9,179 bases of DNA from Candidatus Hydrogenedentota bacterium (lineage in GTDB: Bacteria; Hydrogenedentota; Hydrogenedentia; Hydrogenedentales; CAITNO01). Below are positions 1 to 6,619 of the stretch, piece by piece. Under the pieces are notes generated by a model. The model saw nothing but the letters and a program-made list of their open reading frames with translations. It ran no database searches and was not told the DNA's origin. The first letter of the stretch is position 1, and each line of letters starts with the position of its first letter. Location of the stretch: the NCBI GenBank assembly GCA_029554925.1, contig JAKPUV010001243.1, positions 1 to 9,179 on the forward strand. The letters are read 5' to 3'. Position numbers and translations under genes: made by a program.

Positions 1-1
1 C

Positions 2-1942
2 AACCGCTACTACGCCCACGGGCTGGTGACGGGCGACTGGGCACCGCCCCCGGGCGCGGCGGACCCGGACATCGCCGCCACCCCCTACGGCCGCCCGCCC
101 CTGTATCCCCTCTTCTTGGCGGGGGTCTACGCCGTCTTCGGCGAGAATACCCTGTGGGTCGGCGCGGTGCAGATTCTCCTCGGGCTGGTCTCCGTCTGGC
201 TGGTTTTCGCGCTGGGGCGGGTGTGGTTCGGCGCGATGCCGGGCCTGGCCGCGGCGCTGCTTATGGCGGCGTACTGGCCCGCCGTCTATTTCGAGTGCGA
301 GCTGAACTCCCCGGCCCTGGAGGTGCTGCTGCTCCTGCTCTTCGCGGGGGCGCTCACGGGGTGGGCGGGGGCCTCCGCACGGCGCGCGTTCGGATGGGCA
401 CTGGCGGCGGGGGCGCTGCTGGGGCTCCACGCCCTGATCCGCCCGACAATCCTCCTGCCGGGCGTGCTGGCCGCCGGATGGATGCTGGCGCGGCGCGGCG
501 CGGCGTCCCCCTTCCGGGCGCGGTGCGCGCACGCGGCGGTGGTGGCGTGCGTCGCGGCGCTGGTCATCGCCCCGGCGGTCGTCCGGAATTACCGCGTGTC
601 CGGCGAGTTCATCCTCATCTCCAGTTACGGCGGCATCAACGCCTGGCTCGGAAACAATCCGGACTCCACGGGGGACAACGCGAAGGCCCCCGGATTGTAC
701 GACTTGTGCGGGCGCGACGAATGGAACTGTTTCAGCTATCCGGCCGTGGTGCGCGGCCTCGCGGAAAAACAGGGCTGGGAAAAGCCGTCCTTCGCGCGCG
801 CCTCTCGCTTCTTCTACCGCCGCGCCCTGGACTTCTGGCGGGACGACCCCGCCGCCGCCCTCCGGCTGACCCTGCGCAAGGCCGCGCTCTTCTGGGGGCC
901 GGCCACCGTGTCGGACAGCAAGGTGGTCCATTACGACCGCGGGCCGCTGCGGCTGCTGGTCTCCTTCACGGGCCTGCTGGCGCTGGCGCTGTCCACCCTC
1001 CTCTTCCGGAGGCACTGGGGCGGGCCGGGGGCGGGGGGGCTGCCCCTGGTGCTGATGGCGGGGCATTTTCTGAGCATCCTGCCCTTCTTCGTGGCCGAGC
1101 GCTACCGGGTGCCCGTGGCGCCGTTTCTGGCGCTCTACGCCGGGGCGGGACTCCAGGGGGCGGCTGTCTGGATCCGGTCCGGCGGCGCGCGGCCCGGGGC
1201 GGCGTGTGTGAGCGCGGCGGTATGCGCCATAACACTCGCCGTCGCCGTGCCCTGGGCGGCCTACACACCCGACCGGGCCACCTGGCACTACCACCGCGGG
1301 GTGGCGCTCTCCGAGGCGGGGGACGCGGCGGCGGCGGTCCGGGAGTTGGAGGCGGCGGTGCTGGCCAGCCCGAAACATGACGAGGCGTGGCTGCGCCTGG
1401 GCGCGGAGCGGGCCCGCGCGGGCAACGCGGCGGGGGCGCTGGCGGCGTATGAACAGGCCGTGGCGGCGCGCCCGGAGAACGCGGCGGCGCGGAACAACCT
1501 GGGCTGGGAGCTGCAGCGCGCGGGCCGGCCGGACGAGGCGGAGGCGCAGTACCGCGCCGCGCTGGCGCGCCAGCCGCGCTACGCGCTGGCGATGAACAAC
1601 CTGGGCAACCTGCTGCTGGAAAAGGGGAAGCCGGAAGAGGCGCTGGACTGGTTCCGGCGCGCGCGCGCGGCAAACCCCGACGACCCGCACGCGGTGAACA
1701 ACGCGGCCAACGCGCTGCTGGCGCTGGGGGACGCGGCGGGGGCCGAGGCGCTCTACCGCGAGGCGGCGGAGGCGCACCCCGAAAGCGCCGACATCGCGAA
1801 CAACCTCGGCTGGTGCCTCGCCGGGCAGGGACGCGCGGAGGAAGCCTGCGCGTGGTTTGCCCAGGCCCTCGCGCTGGACCCGCACCACGCGCGGGCGGCG
1901 GAAAACCGCAGAGCCCTCTGCGGGGAAACGCCCGGGGGATAA
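2..1942 (+). CDS. GT39/ArnT-like membrane glycosyltransferase with C-terminal TPR domain (5' end outside window)
   Basis: The reading frame is open from base 2, so the true start lies upstream; the GTG at 26 is only an internal codon. About 646 residues are visible. The first ~400 are strongly hydrophobic, with repeated membrane spans separated by short Arg-rich loops. The early motif YGRPPLYPLFLAGVYAVFG and the later AERYRVPVAPFLALYAG resemble the GT39/ArnT/PMT family, which moves sugars from polyprenyl-phosphate donors to acceptors on the outer side of the inner membrane. The acidic catalytic motif of the first external loop would lie before the window and cannot be checked. From about residue 430 come six consecutive 34-residue TPRs (NNLGW/NNLGN and A-x-x-P signatures), ending in GETPGG. 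TPRs usually mediate protein contacts, here perhaps with an acceptor protein or partner enzymes. Family assignment is firm; substrate and acceptor are unknown. The gene converges on the minus-strand gene at 2015-3034. Confidence 0.85.
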   Translation, partial: NRYYAHGLVTGDWAPPPGAADPDIAATPYGRPPLYPLFLAGVYAVFGENTLWVGAVQILLGLVSVWLVFALGRVWFGAMPGLAAALLMAAYWPAVYFECELNSPALEVLLLLLFAGALTGWAGASARRAFGWALAAGALLGLHALIRPTILLPGVLAAGWMLARRGAASPFRARCAHAAVVACVAALVIAPAVVRNYRVSGEFILISSYGGINAWLGNNPDSTGDNAKAPGLYDLCGRDEWNCFSYPAVVRGLAEKQGWEKPSFARASRFFYRRALDFWRDDPAAALRLTLRKAALFWGPATVSDSKVVHYDRGPLRLLVSFTGLLALALSTLLFRRHWGGPGAGGLPLVLMAGHFLSILPFFVAERYRVPVAPFLALYAGAGLQGAAVWIRSGGARPGAACVSAAVCAITLAVAVPWAAYTPDRATWHYHRGVALSEAGDAAAAVRELEAAVLASPKHDEAWLRLGAERARAGNAAGALAAYEQAVAARPENAAARNNLGWELQRAGRPDEAEAQYRAALARQPRYALAMNNLGNLLLEKGKPEEALDWFRRARAANPDDPHAVNNAANALLALGDAAGAEALYREAAEAHPESADIANNLGWCLAGQGRAEEACAWFAQALALDPHHARAAENRRALCGETPGG

Positions 1943-1964
1943 GAACGCCGCGCCAAGAAAGAAA

Positions 1965-1994
1965 CCGCCCCGCCTCCGGAGGGAGGCGGGGCGG
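1965..1994 (-). terminator. Rho-independent terminator between convergent genes
   Basis: A 13-bp perfect GC-rich stem (1965-1977 with 1982-1994) closes a 4-nt loop. Read on the minus strand the stem is followed by TTTCTTTCTT, so it suits termination of the secreted-protein gene whose stop lies 20 nt away. On the plus strand it follows the GT39 stop by 22 nt but is followed by CGAAAAC, a poor U tract. It probably serves both genes and works better on the minus strand. Confidence 0.85.
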
Positions 1995-2014
1995 CGAAAA
2001 CGCGGTCAGGGGGC

Positions 2015-3034
2015 TCAGGGCAGGGCGTTGATGTAGTCGCTGTAGCGTTCGGACACGTTGCCCGCACGGTCAATGAACTGCACGCGCACGGTGCGGACGC
2101 CCCAGGCCGACAGGGTCCACGCCTTGGTCGGCGCGACGGCCTCCCAGGCGGACCAGGTGGCGCCGTCGTTGCTGAAGCGCATCCGGGAGACGCCGGAGCC
2201 CGCGTCGGCCCAGTTCAGGCCCAGCGTGACATCGCGGCTCAGGGTAATCCACTGGCCGTTGTTGATCACGATGCCGCCCGTGGGCGCCGTCATGTCCACC
2301 TTGATGTAGTCGGAGGCGGCTGCGGAAACGTTGCCCGCGATGTCGCGGAACTGGACACGCACGGTCTTGTACCCCTCGCCGGCGGCCAGAAACCATTCCT
2401 TGGTGGAGGCCACGGGCTCCCAGGCGGACCAGGTGGAGCCGTTGTTGCTGAAACGCATCCGGGTCACGCGCTCCGACCCGTCCGCCCAGTTGAGGTCCAG
2501 GGTGACGATCGGGGTGCCCGTGGAGGCGGCGCCGCCGTTGATCAGGACCGACCCGGTGGGGGCGACGACAAAACTGTCCACCCAGGCGGCGTCCGCGCCG
2601 GCGGAGGAGCTGGAAGCGTCCTTGACGTAGGCAAACGCCAGCTGGTTCACGCCTTCGGGCAGATCGTAGGAGACAAGGGTCCAGTCCACTTCGCCGCTCA
2701 GAGCGTCCACGATATCCCCATTGATGACCACCGCGAAGAAATCGCTGTCCTCCTCGGAGGACACCTTAACCCAGAAATTGGCGGTGGCGGGACCGACAAT
2801 GGTGGTCGCGAGGCCGGTGCCTTCGTCCTCGCCGACCGGACCGCTCTGGAGGGCGTCCACCCCGTCGTGGGTGGTGCCGGTCTGATAGAACCAGAGGGAC
2901 GGCTCAAGGGGCACCCAGTCCAGGGAGCAGGCCTCAATGCCCTCACACACCGTACCAACTGGCTCGGCCAGAACGGGGGCCATTCCCAGGGCGGCCAGGC
3001 AAAATGCCAAGGCAAATCCTTTACGTGAAAACAT
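2015..3034 (-). CDS. Secreted beta-sandwich protein with two tandem Ig/FN3-like repeats
   Basis: The 339-residue product begins with a clear Sec signal peptide (MFSRKG, a hydrophobic core, likely cut after VLA at residue 23). Residues ~30-158 look like a jelly-roll or cleaved-adhesin/MAM-like domain, with the motif GEVDWTLVSYDLPEGVNQLA followed by YVKDASSSS and AAWVDSFVV. Residues ~160-247 and ~252-336 are two closely related repeats sharing RMRFSN-G-TWSAWE-V, W-L, VRVQF-D-AGNVS and SDYI. They are probably beta-sandwich modules used for adhesion or glycan binding, and no catalytic motif is visible. The ATG is supported by a strong Shine-Dalgarno AAGGAGA (3042-3048) 7 nt upstream. The gene is monocistronic, with its own promoter and terminator. 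There is no obvious sorting signal at the C-terminus (ends YINALP), so it may be released or held non-covalently. Its role is inferred; it could be one component of a larger surface system. Confidence 0.8.
   Translation of the reverse strand: MFSRKGFALAFCLAALGMAPVLAEPVGTVCEGIEACSLDWVPLEPSLWFYQTGTTHDGVDALQSGPVGEDEGTGLATTIVGPATANFWVKVSSEEDSDFFAVVINGDIVDALSGEVDWTLVSYDLPEGVNQLAFAYVKDASSSSAGADAAWVDSFVVAPTGSVLINGGAASTGTPIVTLDLNWADGSERVTRMRFSNNGSTWSAWEPVASTKEWFLAAGEGYKTVRVQFRDIAGNVSAAASDYIKVDMTAPTGGIVINNGQWITLSRDVTLGLNWADAGSGVSRMRFSNDGATWSAWEAVAPTKAWTLSAWGVRTVRVQFIDRAGNVSERYSDYINALP
2027..2557 (-). repeat. Tandem duplication inside the secreted protein gene
   Basis: Two units of about 90 codons lie in tandem with an offset of 276 nt (92 codons). 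Similarity is visible in the DNA as well as the protein: the 20-nt block at 2141-2160 recurs exactly at 2417-2436, inside a longer near-identical stretch encoding SN-G-TWSAWE. The equivalent linkers and strands elsewhere have diverged, so this is a fairly recent but not new intragenic duplication. Confidence 0.8.
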
Positions 3035-3059
3035 GATGGAGTCTCCTTTTCAAGGTTGC

Positions 3060-3107
3060 GACGCCGTGGCGTCTTTTCACAGCCCAAGGCCGGCCCACAA
3101 ACCGGCC
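3060..3107 (-). promoter_or_regulatory. Structured 5' leader of the secreted-protein mRNA
   Basis: The predicted ~85-nt untranslated leader contains two hairpins: 3102-3107 with 3088-3093 (6 bp, 8-nt loop), and 3069-3073 with 3060-3064 (5 bp, CACG tetraloop). The Shine-Dalgarno lies 12 nt further on. Neither hairpin is followed by a U tract, so any control would act on translation or stability. I could not match the leader to a known riboswitch class, and chance pairing in GC-rich DNA is possible. Confidence 0.35.
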
Positions 3108-3125
3108 CGACAGCCAAACACATAG

Positions 3126-3154
3126 ACCTTACCACTATTGCCGGGGGTTGTCAA
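3126..3154 (-). promoter_or_regulatory. Sigma-70-type promoter for the secreted-protein gene
   Basis: On the minus strand a perfect -35 hexamer TTGACA (3149-3154) is followed after exactly 17 nt by TAAGGT (3126-3131). The -10 matches the consensus at three of six positions, including the conserved TA at the start and the final T. Transcription would begin near 3119, about 85 nt before the ATG. The 200-bp gap between the SGNH gene and this gene is also noticeably richer in A and T than the flanking genes. Confidence 0.7.
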
Positions 3155-3169
3155 GGATCGTGACGCGCG

Positions 3170-3182
3170 CCGGACAGTCCGG
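3170..3182. promoter_or_regulatory. Perfect 13-bp palindrome upstream of the -35 element
   Basis: The sequence CCGGACAGTCCGG is a perfect inverted repeat centred on one base. It lies 15 nt upstream of the TTGACA of the secreted-protein promoter, where an activator site would sit. It could equally be a weak hairpin after the SGNH gene, although it has no U tract. The functional call is speculative. Confidence 0.3.
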
Positions 3183-3235
3183 GGGCACACGGAAACAAAC
3201 TGCGCAAACTCAAATTAACAATGGGCGGGGGCGTT

Positions 3236-4768
3236 TTATTCGGGAACCAGGGGCGCGAGGTGCGTGAAAAAAATCTCCGCCTTCCGCTGGATGCCGTCCA
3301 GCCGCATGTGGCAGGTGTCCGCGAACAGGGCCCGGTCCCCTCCAAACTCCTCGGCCACGGGAACGCACACAACGCCGTGCCGCGCCGCCCAGTCTTTCAG
3401 GAGTCGGTTGTGGAGATCCGTCAGCGCCGCATACTGGCGGTAGGAGACCCGCGCCAGGCCGAAGAACATGAACTGGGTGTTCAGCCAGGCCCGCTCCCTC
3501 GCCGAGAGGCGCCCGGGATCGGGCCGGGCGAAGGTTGCAACCGCAAACCGGACGCCGGCCTTGGCGCACCGGTCGGCCATCCCCCTTAAATTTCCCAGCA
3601 CGAGGCGGTCCGTCTGCCGGGCAAGCGCCCCCTCGCCGGGGTGGAACAGCCCGGGCGCGGCCAGGCGCGCCAGAAGAGACCCGGCCAGAAACCGCCGCAC
3701 GCGCGTCCCGGGGGCGTCCGCGGGAAAATCGTCTTCCGACGCCGCGGTGACAACGGAGGCCGCGTCGTTTATGAAGTTGTAGTGGACGACCATGTCCGGA
3801 TCCAGCGCCAGATAGTCGTCGATGCGCGCAAGGGAGCCGTAGGTTGTGAGCGCGTCCACCCCCGCGTTGACAACCTCCACGCGCCCGTCACCGAACTCGG
3901 CAGCGAACCTCCGCTCCAGATACTTCGCGCAGGTGAGGTCGTTGTGGGGGCCCTCCACGGCCGTCGACCCCCCGATCAGGACGATGCGGAAAACGCCCGG
4001 CGGCTTGGGAAGGGTGATTTCCCGGTCGCGCCAGCCCAGGGCGTTCGTCCAGAACTCCGAACGTTTGAAGTCGTCGCTGTACCAGTCGCGCCGGTACACA
4101 TGGGGCCGGTAGGACCACAGGCACTCGCTGTAGCGCGAGCGGCGGACCAGCACCGCGCGCCGCGCGGGGTCGGCGGGGTGCTCGTACAGCGTCGTCTCAT
4201 AGCAGCGCGCCGGGCCGCCCCCCGCGGAGATCATGTATTCCGCCGTGCGCCGCCCCATGACCAGCCGCCCCCCCAGCAGGTCCCGCAGCTGCTCCTCCCG
4301 CAGCAGGGTCTGGAGATGAGGGGCCGCCGCGAGCGCCCCGCCCAGCGCGCGGATATCCTCCGGGGTGTCGGCATAGCGCAGGCCGGTGACCGCGCCGTCG
4401 GGCGCCGTCTCGAACACCAGCGCCTCGGAGGCCTCCGGGCGGGCCGGGTCGAGCGTGCCGTCGTCCAGCCAAGGGGTTGCGGAGAGTCCCGGACTCTCGC
4501 GGGGGGTGAAGGAAGGCGCGCTCGCATGGGGAAGCCACGCCTCGTAGACCGCGTCGTCGCGGTCCATGGCGGCCTCCGCGGCATCCATCATCCGCATGCA
4601 GGCCCAGGCTTCGAAAACCTTGCCGGCAAAACGGGCCGCGAACTCGCACCCAAGAAGCAGTGTGAGGGCCCACACTGCCCCGAAAAAAAGGCGGGGGAGG
4701 ATGTGGCGGCGCCCGGCCGCGGCCGCAGGCTCAGCCGGCGGCGTCTGGGATGCCGTCGCCGTTGGCAT
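3236..4768 (-). CDS. Membrane-anchored SGNH/GDSL-family hydrolase
   Basis: The 510-residue product has a cytoplasmic N-tail (~1-22), one hydrophobic helix (~24-45, LPRLFFGAVWALTLLLG) and a large extracytoplasmic part. Residues ~60-250 match nothing I recognise. The C-terminal half has SGNH hydrolase blocks: IGGST with candidate nucleophile Ser268 (block I), NAG at 301-303 (block II), NFIND at 331-335 (block III position) and DTCH with Asp484 and His487 (block V). Such enzymes deacylate lipids, peptidoglycan or exopolysaccharides; the anchor suggests the periplasm or cell surface, and the substrate is unknown. The ATG overlaps the end of the DUF3748 gene by 38 nt and has GGAG (4776-4779) 7 nt upstream, which implies translational coupling. 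No clear terminator follows the TAA at 3236. Confidence 0.8.
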   Translation of the reverse strand: MPTATASQTPPAEPAAAAGRRHILPRLFFGAVWALTLLLGCEFAARFAGKVFEAWACMRMMDAAEAAMDRDDAVYEAWLPHASAPSFTPRESPGLSATPWLDDGTLDPARPEASEALVFETAPDGAVTGLRYADTPEDIRALGGALAAAPHLQTLLREEQLRDLLGGRLVMGRRTAEYMISAGGGPARCYETTLYEHPADPARRAVLVRRSRYSECLWSYRPHVYRRDWYSDDFKRSEFWTNALGWRDREITLPKPPGVFRIVLIGGSTAVEGPHNDLTCAKYLERRFAAEFGDGRVEVVNAGVDALTTYGSLARIDDYLALDPDMVVHYNFINDAASVVTAASEDDFPADAPGTRVRRFLAGSLLARLAAPGLFHPGEGALARQTDRLVLGNLRGMADRCAKAGVRFAVATFARPDPGRLSARERAWLNTQFMFFGLARVSYRQYAALTDLHNRLLKDWAARHGVVCVPVAEEFGGDRALFADTCHMRLDGIQRKAEIFFTHLAPLVPE

Positions 4769-6176
4769 CGGGGAACTCCACGGTGAATATCTGCTTCATG
4801 TCGAGGCCGGCGTAGTTCTTCGCCGTGCCGCCCTTCCCGTCCGGCGTGGGCACGAGGCGGTTGTAGGCCACGGTCTTCCCGTCCGGCGAGAAGACCGGCG
4901 CGTGCCGCTCGTCCTTCTGCCCGCGCGGGGTGAGGAACACCGTCCGGCCGAAGTCCGGCCCGGGCACGGCGCAGGCCGCCGCAATGCCGCCGCCGCTCAT
5001 GACGAGGATGGATTTCCCGGAGGGGTGCCAGCGCAGGCCGCCCGTCACGCCCTCCGGCAGCCGCGTCACCTGCATGGGGCGCAGCGCCGGGTCGTCCGAC
5101 CGGTCGGAGCCGTCCGCCCGGATGATGAAGGCCTGCTGGACGCCGTCGGCGTCCTTGCCAAGATAGAGCACCCGCGAGCCGTCGGGCGCGCCGCGCACGA
5201 TGCCGCCCGCCCAGTCGTGGGTGAGCCGGCGCACTTTCAGGCCCTTCGGGGCGCGGGGATAGCGCTCCGCCGACCCGGCGTCCGCCGTCGTGATGTCCGT
5301 GTCCGCCGGAATGTCCACGATGTACAGCGACTCCTCGTAGGTCTTCCCGTCGGCGTTGCGGACCTTGCCGATGAAGGCGCGCATGGTTCCGGCGGGGTCC
5401 ACCCACGAGTCGCCGTAGGCCTTCTCCAGTTCGCCGGGTTTCGCCCGGTTCATCGGCGCGATGTCCACCAGCACCGCGAACCAGTGGGTCGCGCCCTCCG
5501 GGGCCTTCGGGTGCGGCTCCAGATACCCGATGTTGCGGTCGTACTGCGGCAGCAGGAAGTCGTCGTAGGTGAAGCCGATCCGGCGGCCCGTCATGCAGTA
5601 CTCGTGGCGGTGCGTGCCGCCCCGGTGCGCCCCCGGAAGCGTGGGCCGGTCCTTGGCGGTGTCCCGCCGGTCAATCCACGACGTGTTGAACTTCCCGCCG
5701 GTCAGCAGGAACCACTCGCCGTCGCGCTCCACAATCTCGCCGTCCAGGCGGACACACATCCCCGTGCGGTTCGGCTTGCCATAGGGCCCGCGCGCGGGCA
5801 CCTCGTCCACCAGCGGTCCGTGGATGAAGGCCACCTCGGGCGCGGCGGGGTTGAAGGACACCGCCCCCACCCCCGGCGCGGGCGTGGCGCCCGTCATGGA
5901 CTTCTCCGGCCGGTACACGACGATCTCGCGGCCCGTGGAAAGCTCCAGCACCTCGATGCCGAGGCTGTTGTCTATGCCGGGGCCCACCATCTCGCGCGTG
6001 TCGTAGCAGAGGAAGCGCGCGTCGGCGGGGAAGTTCTCGTTGTAGTCCAGGTCGTGGTTCTTCGGCGTGGTCGTCAGCTGCTTCTCAATCATGGCGGTGT
6101 CCTGTGCGTGAAGGGCGGGGCAGAGCGCGCACGCGGCGAGGAGCGCCGCGGCGCAAAGGCGCGGGGGAAAGCGCAT
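4731..6176 (-). CDS. Exported DUF3748 (YidR-like) beta-propeller protein
   Basis: This 481-residue protein aligns by eye with E. coli YidR (DUF3748): PKNHDL near the start, VAFIHGPL (~115-122), HRGGTH then GFTYDD (~184-206), THWFAVLVD (~230-238) and repeated WD40/TolB-type blades such as WHPSGKSI and FSPDGKTVAYNR. The family has no established function; propeller folds usually bind ligands or partners. I chose the ATG at 6176 rather than the frame's upstream start at 6218 because it is followed by a signal peptide (MRFPPRL, then Ala/Leu-rich) and preceded by GGAAAGGGA. Cleavage could occur after ALHA (residue 24); alternatively LLAAC could be a lipobox with Cys16. The C-terminus carries D-A-N-G-D-G-I-P-D (470-478), a calcium-loop motif of the TSP3/dockerin type. 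It is the first gene of an operon with the SGNH hydrolase. Confidence 0.85.
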   Translation of the reverse strand: MRFPPRLCAAALLAACALCPALHAQDTAMIEKQLTTTPKNHDLDYNENFPADARFLCYDTREMVGPGIDNSLGIEVLELSTGREIVVYRPEKSMTGATPAPGVGAVSFNPAAPEVAFIHGPLVDEVPARGPYGKPNRTGMCVRLDGEIVERDGEWFLLTGGKFNTSWIDRRDTAKDRPTLPGAHRGGTHRHEYCMTGRRIGFTYDDFLLPQYDRNIGYLEPHPKAPEGATHWFAVLVDIAPMNRAKPGELEKAYGDSWVDPAGTMRAFIGKVRNADGKTYEESLYIVDIPADTDITTADAGSAERYPRAPKGLKVRRLTHDWAGGIVRGAPDGSRVLYLGKDADGVQQAFIIRADGSDRSDDPALRPMQVTRLPEGVTGGLRWHPSGKSILVMSGGGIAAACAVPGPDFGRTVFLTPRGQKDERHAPVFSPDGKTVAYNRLVPTPDGKGGTAKNYAGLDMKQIFTVEFPDANGDGIPDAAG

Positions 6177-6192
6177 CGGGGATCCCTTTCCA

Positions 6193-6207
6193 CGGGCGAA
6201 ACGCCCG
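6193..6207 (-). other. Short hairpin in the DUF3748 5' leader
   Basis: A 6-bp stem CGGGCG/CGCCCG with a 3-nt loop lies in the predicted leader, a few bases before the Shine-Dalgarno-like GGAAAGGG. It could tune translation, but short GC hairpins are expected in DNA of this composition. Confidence 0.3.
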
Positions 6208-6216
6208 GCAACCGCC

Positions 6217-6246
6217 ACTCTAGCCGGGAAGCCCGCGCCGTTTCAA
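6217..6246 (-). promoter_or_regulatory. Putative sigma-70-type promoter of the DUF3748-SGNH operon
   Basis: On the minus strand TTGAAA (6241-6246) is followed after 18 nt by TAGAGT (6217-6222), with five and four consensus matches. The start point would be near 6210, about 34 nt before the ATG at 6176. The -35 abuts the stem of the ilvN terminator hairpin, which supports this being the boundary between two transcription units. Confidence 0.5.
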
Positions 6247-6247
6247 C

Positions 6248-6289
6248 CCGCGCGGAACCCCGCCCGCGGCGGGGCGGGGTTCCGCGCGG
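6248..6289 (-). terminator. Long GC-rich hairpin after ilvN
   Basis: An 18-bp uninterrupted stem (6248-6265 with 6272-6289) closes a 6-nt loop 9 nt beyond the ilvN stop codon. On the minus strand it is followed by GTTGAAACGG, not a U tract. It may terminate by stem strength, act with Rho, or protect the 3' end of the ilvBN message. Confidence 0.6.
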
Positions 6290-6298
6290 CGGCGGGAC

Positions 6299-6619
6299 TC
6301 AGGCGGGGCGGCCGCCGCCGGGGCACAGGGCCGCCTCGAGCCGGTGGAAGAGCGTCACGTCGGCACCGGCGCGCTCGCCGACGGACATCACGTCGTGCAG
6401 CTTGGCGAGCTGCTTGACGATCTGCTCCAGTTTCGCGTCGTCGTTGACCAGCAGCCACATGCGGCTGCGGTCGCCGCCGACGGGGCCGCACAGGATGCCC
6501 TCCAGGTTGAAGGCCCGCCGGGCGAAGAGCCCGGTGATGTGGGCCATCACCCCGGGGTGGTTCCTGACCAGCAGTTCCAGCACGATCCCCGCGGGGCGCG
6601 GGACGGTTTCAGTTGGCAT
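6299..6619 (-). CDS. ilvN: Acetohydroxyacid synthase I small (regulatory) subunit
   Basis: This 106-residue protein is a single ACT domain (~12-82) and closely resembles E. coli IlvN (about 96 residues). Shared stretches include VRNHPGVM (18-25), GLFARRAFNLEGIL (30-43) and MWLLVNDD-LEQ (54-66). It lacks the extra C-terminal domain of the longer IlvH-type subunits. The family subunit binds the large subunit, raises its activity and confers feedback inhibition by valine; the N-x-P-G-V turn (residues 20-24) belongs to the effector-binding region. The ATG overlaps the ilvB stop by 11 nt and has a strong GGAGG (6628-6632) 8 nt upstream, consistent with coupled, near-stoichiometric synthesis. A Gly/Arg/Pro-rich tail (CPGGGRPA) is not in the E. 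coli protein. Confidence 0.95.
   Translation of the reverse strand: MPTETVPRPAGIVLELLVRNHPGVMAHITGLFARRAFNLEGILCGPVGGDRSRMWLLVNDDAKLEQIVKQLAKLHDVMSVGERAGADVTLFHRLEAALCPGGGRPA

Noticed and set aside
966..1673. A 235-codon minus-strand Pro/Arg-rich frame inside the glycosyltransferase-TPR gene
   Set aside because: It mirrors the Ala/Gly-rich TPR coding sequence and lacks a ribosome binding site or any domain.
3060..3120. A c-di-GMP (GEMM) riboswitch in the leader of the secreted-protein gene
   Set aside because: The hairpins and flanking bases do not give the conserved GEMM core that I know, and the leader is short for an aptamer plus a switching element.
3641..4786. A 381-codon plus-strand frame opposite the SGNH gene
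   Set aside because: It is a composition shadow of the SGNH gene: no family signature, low-complexity Arg/Gly sequence, and incompatible with the clear SGNH motifs on the other strand.
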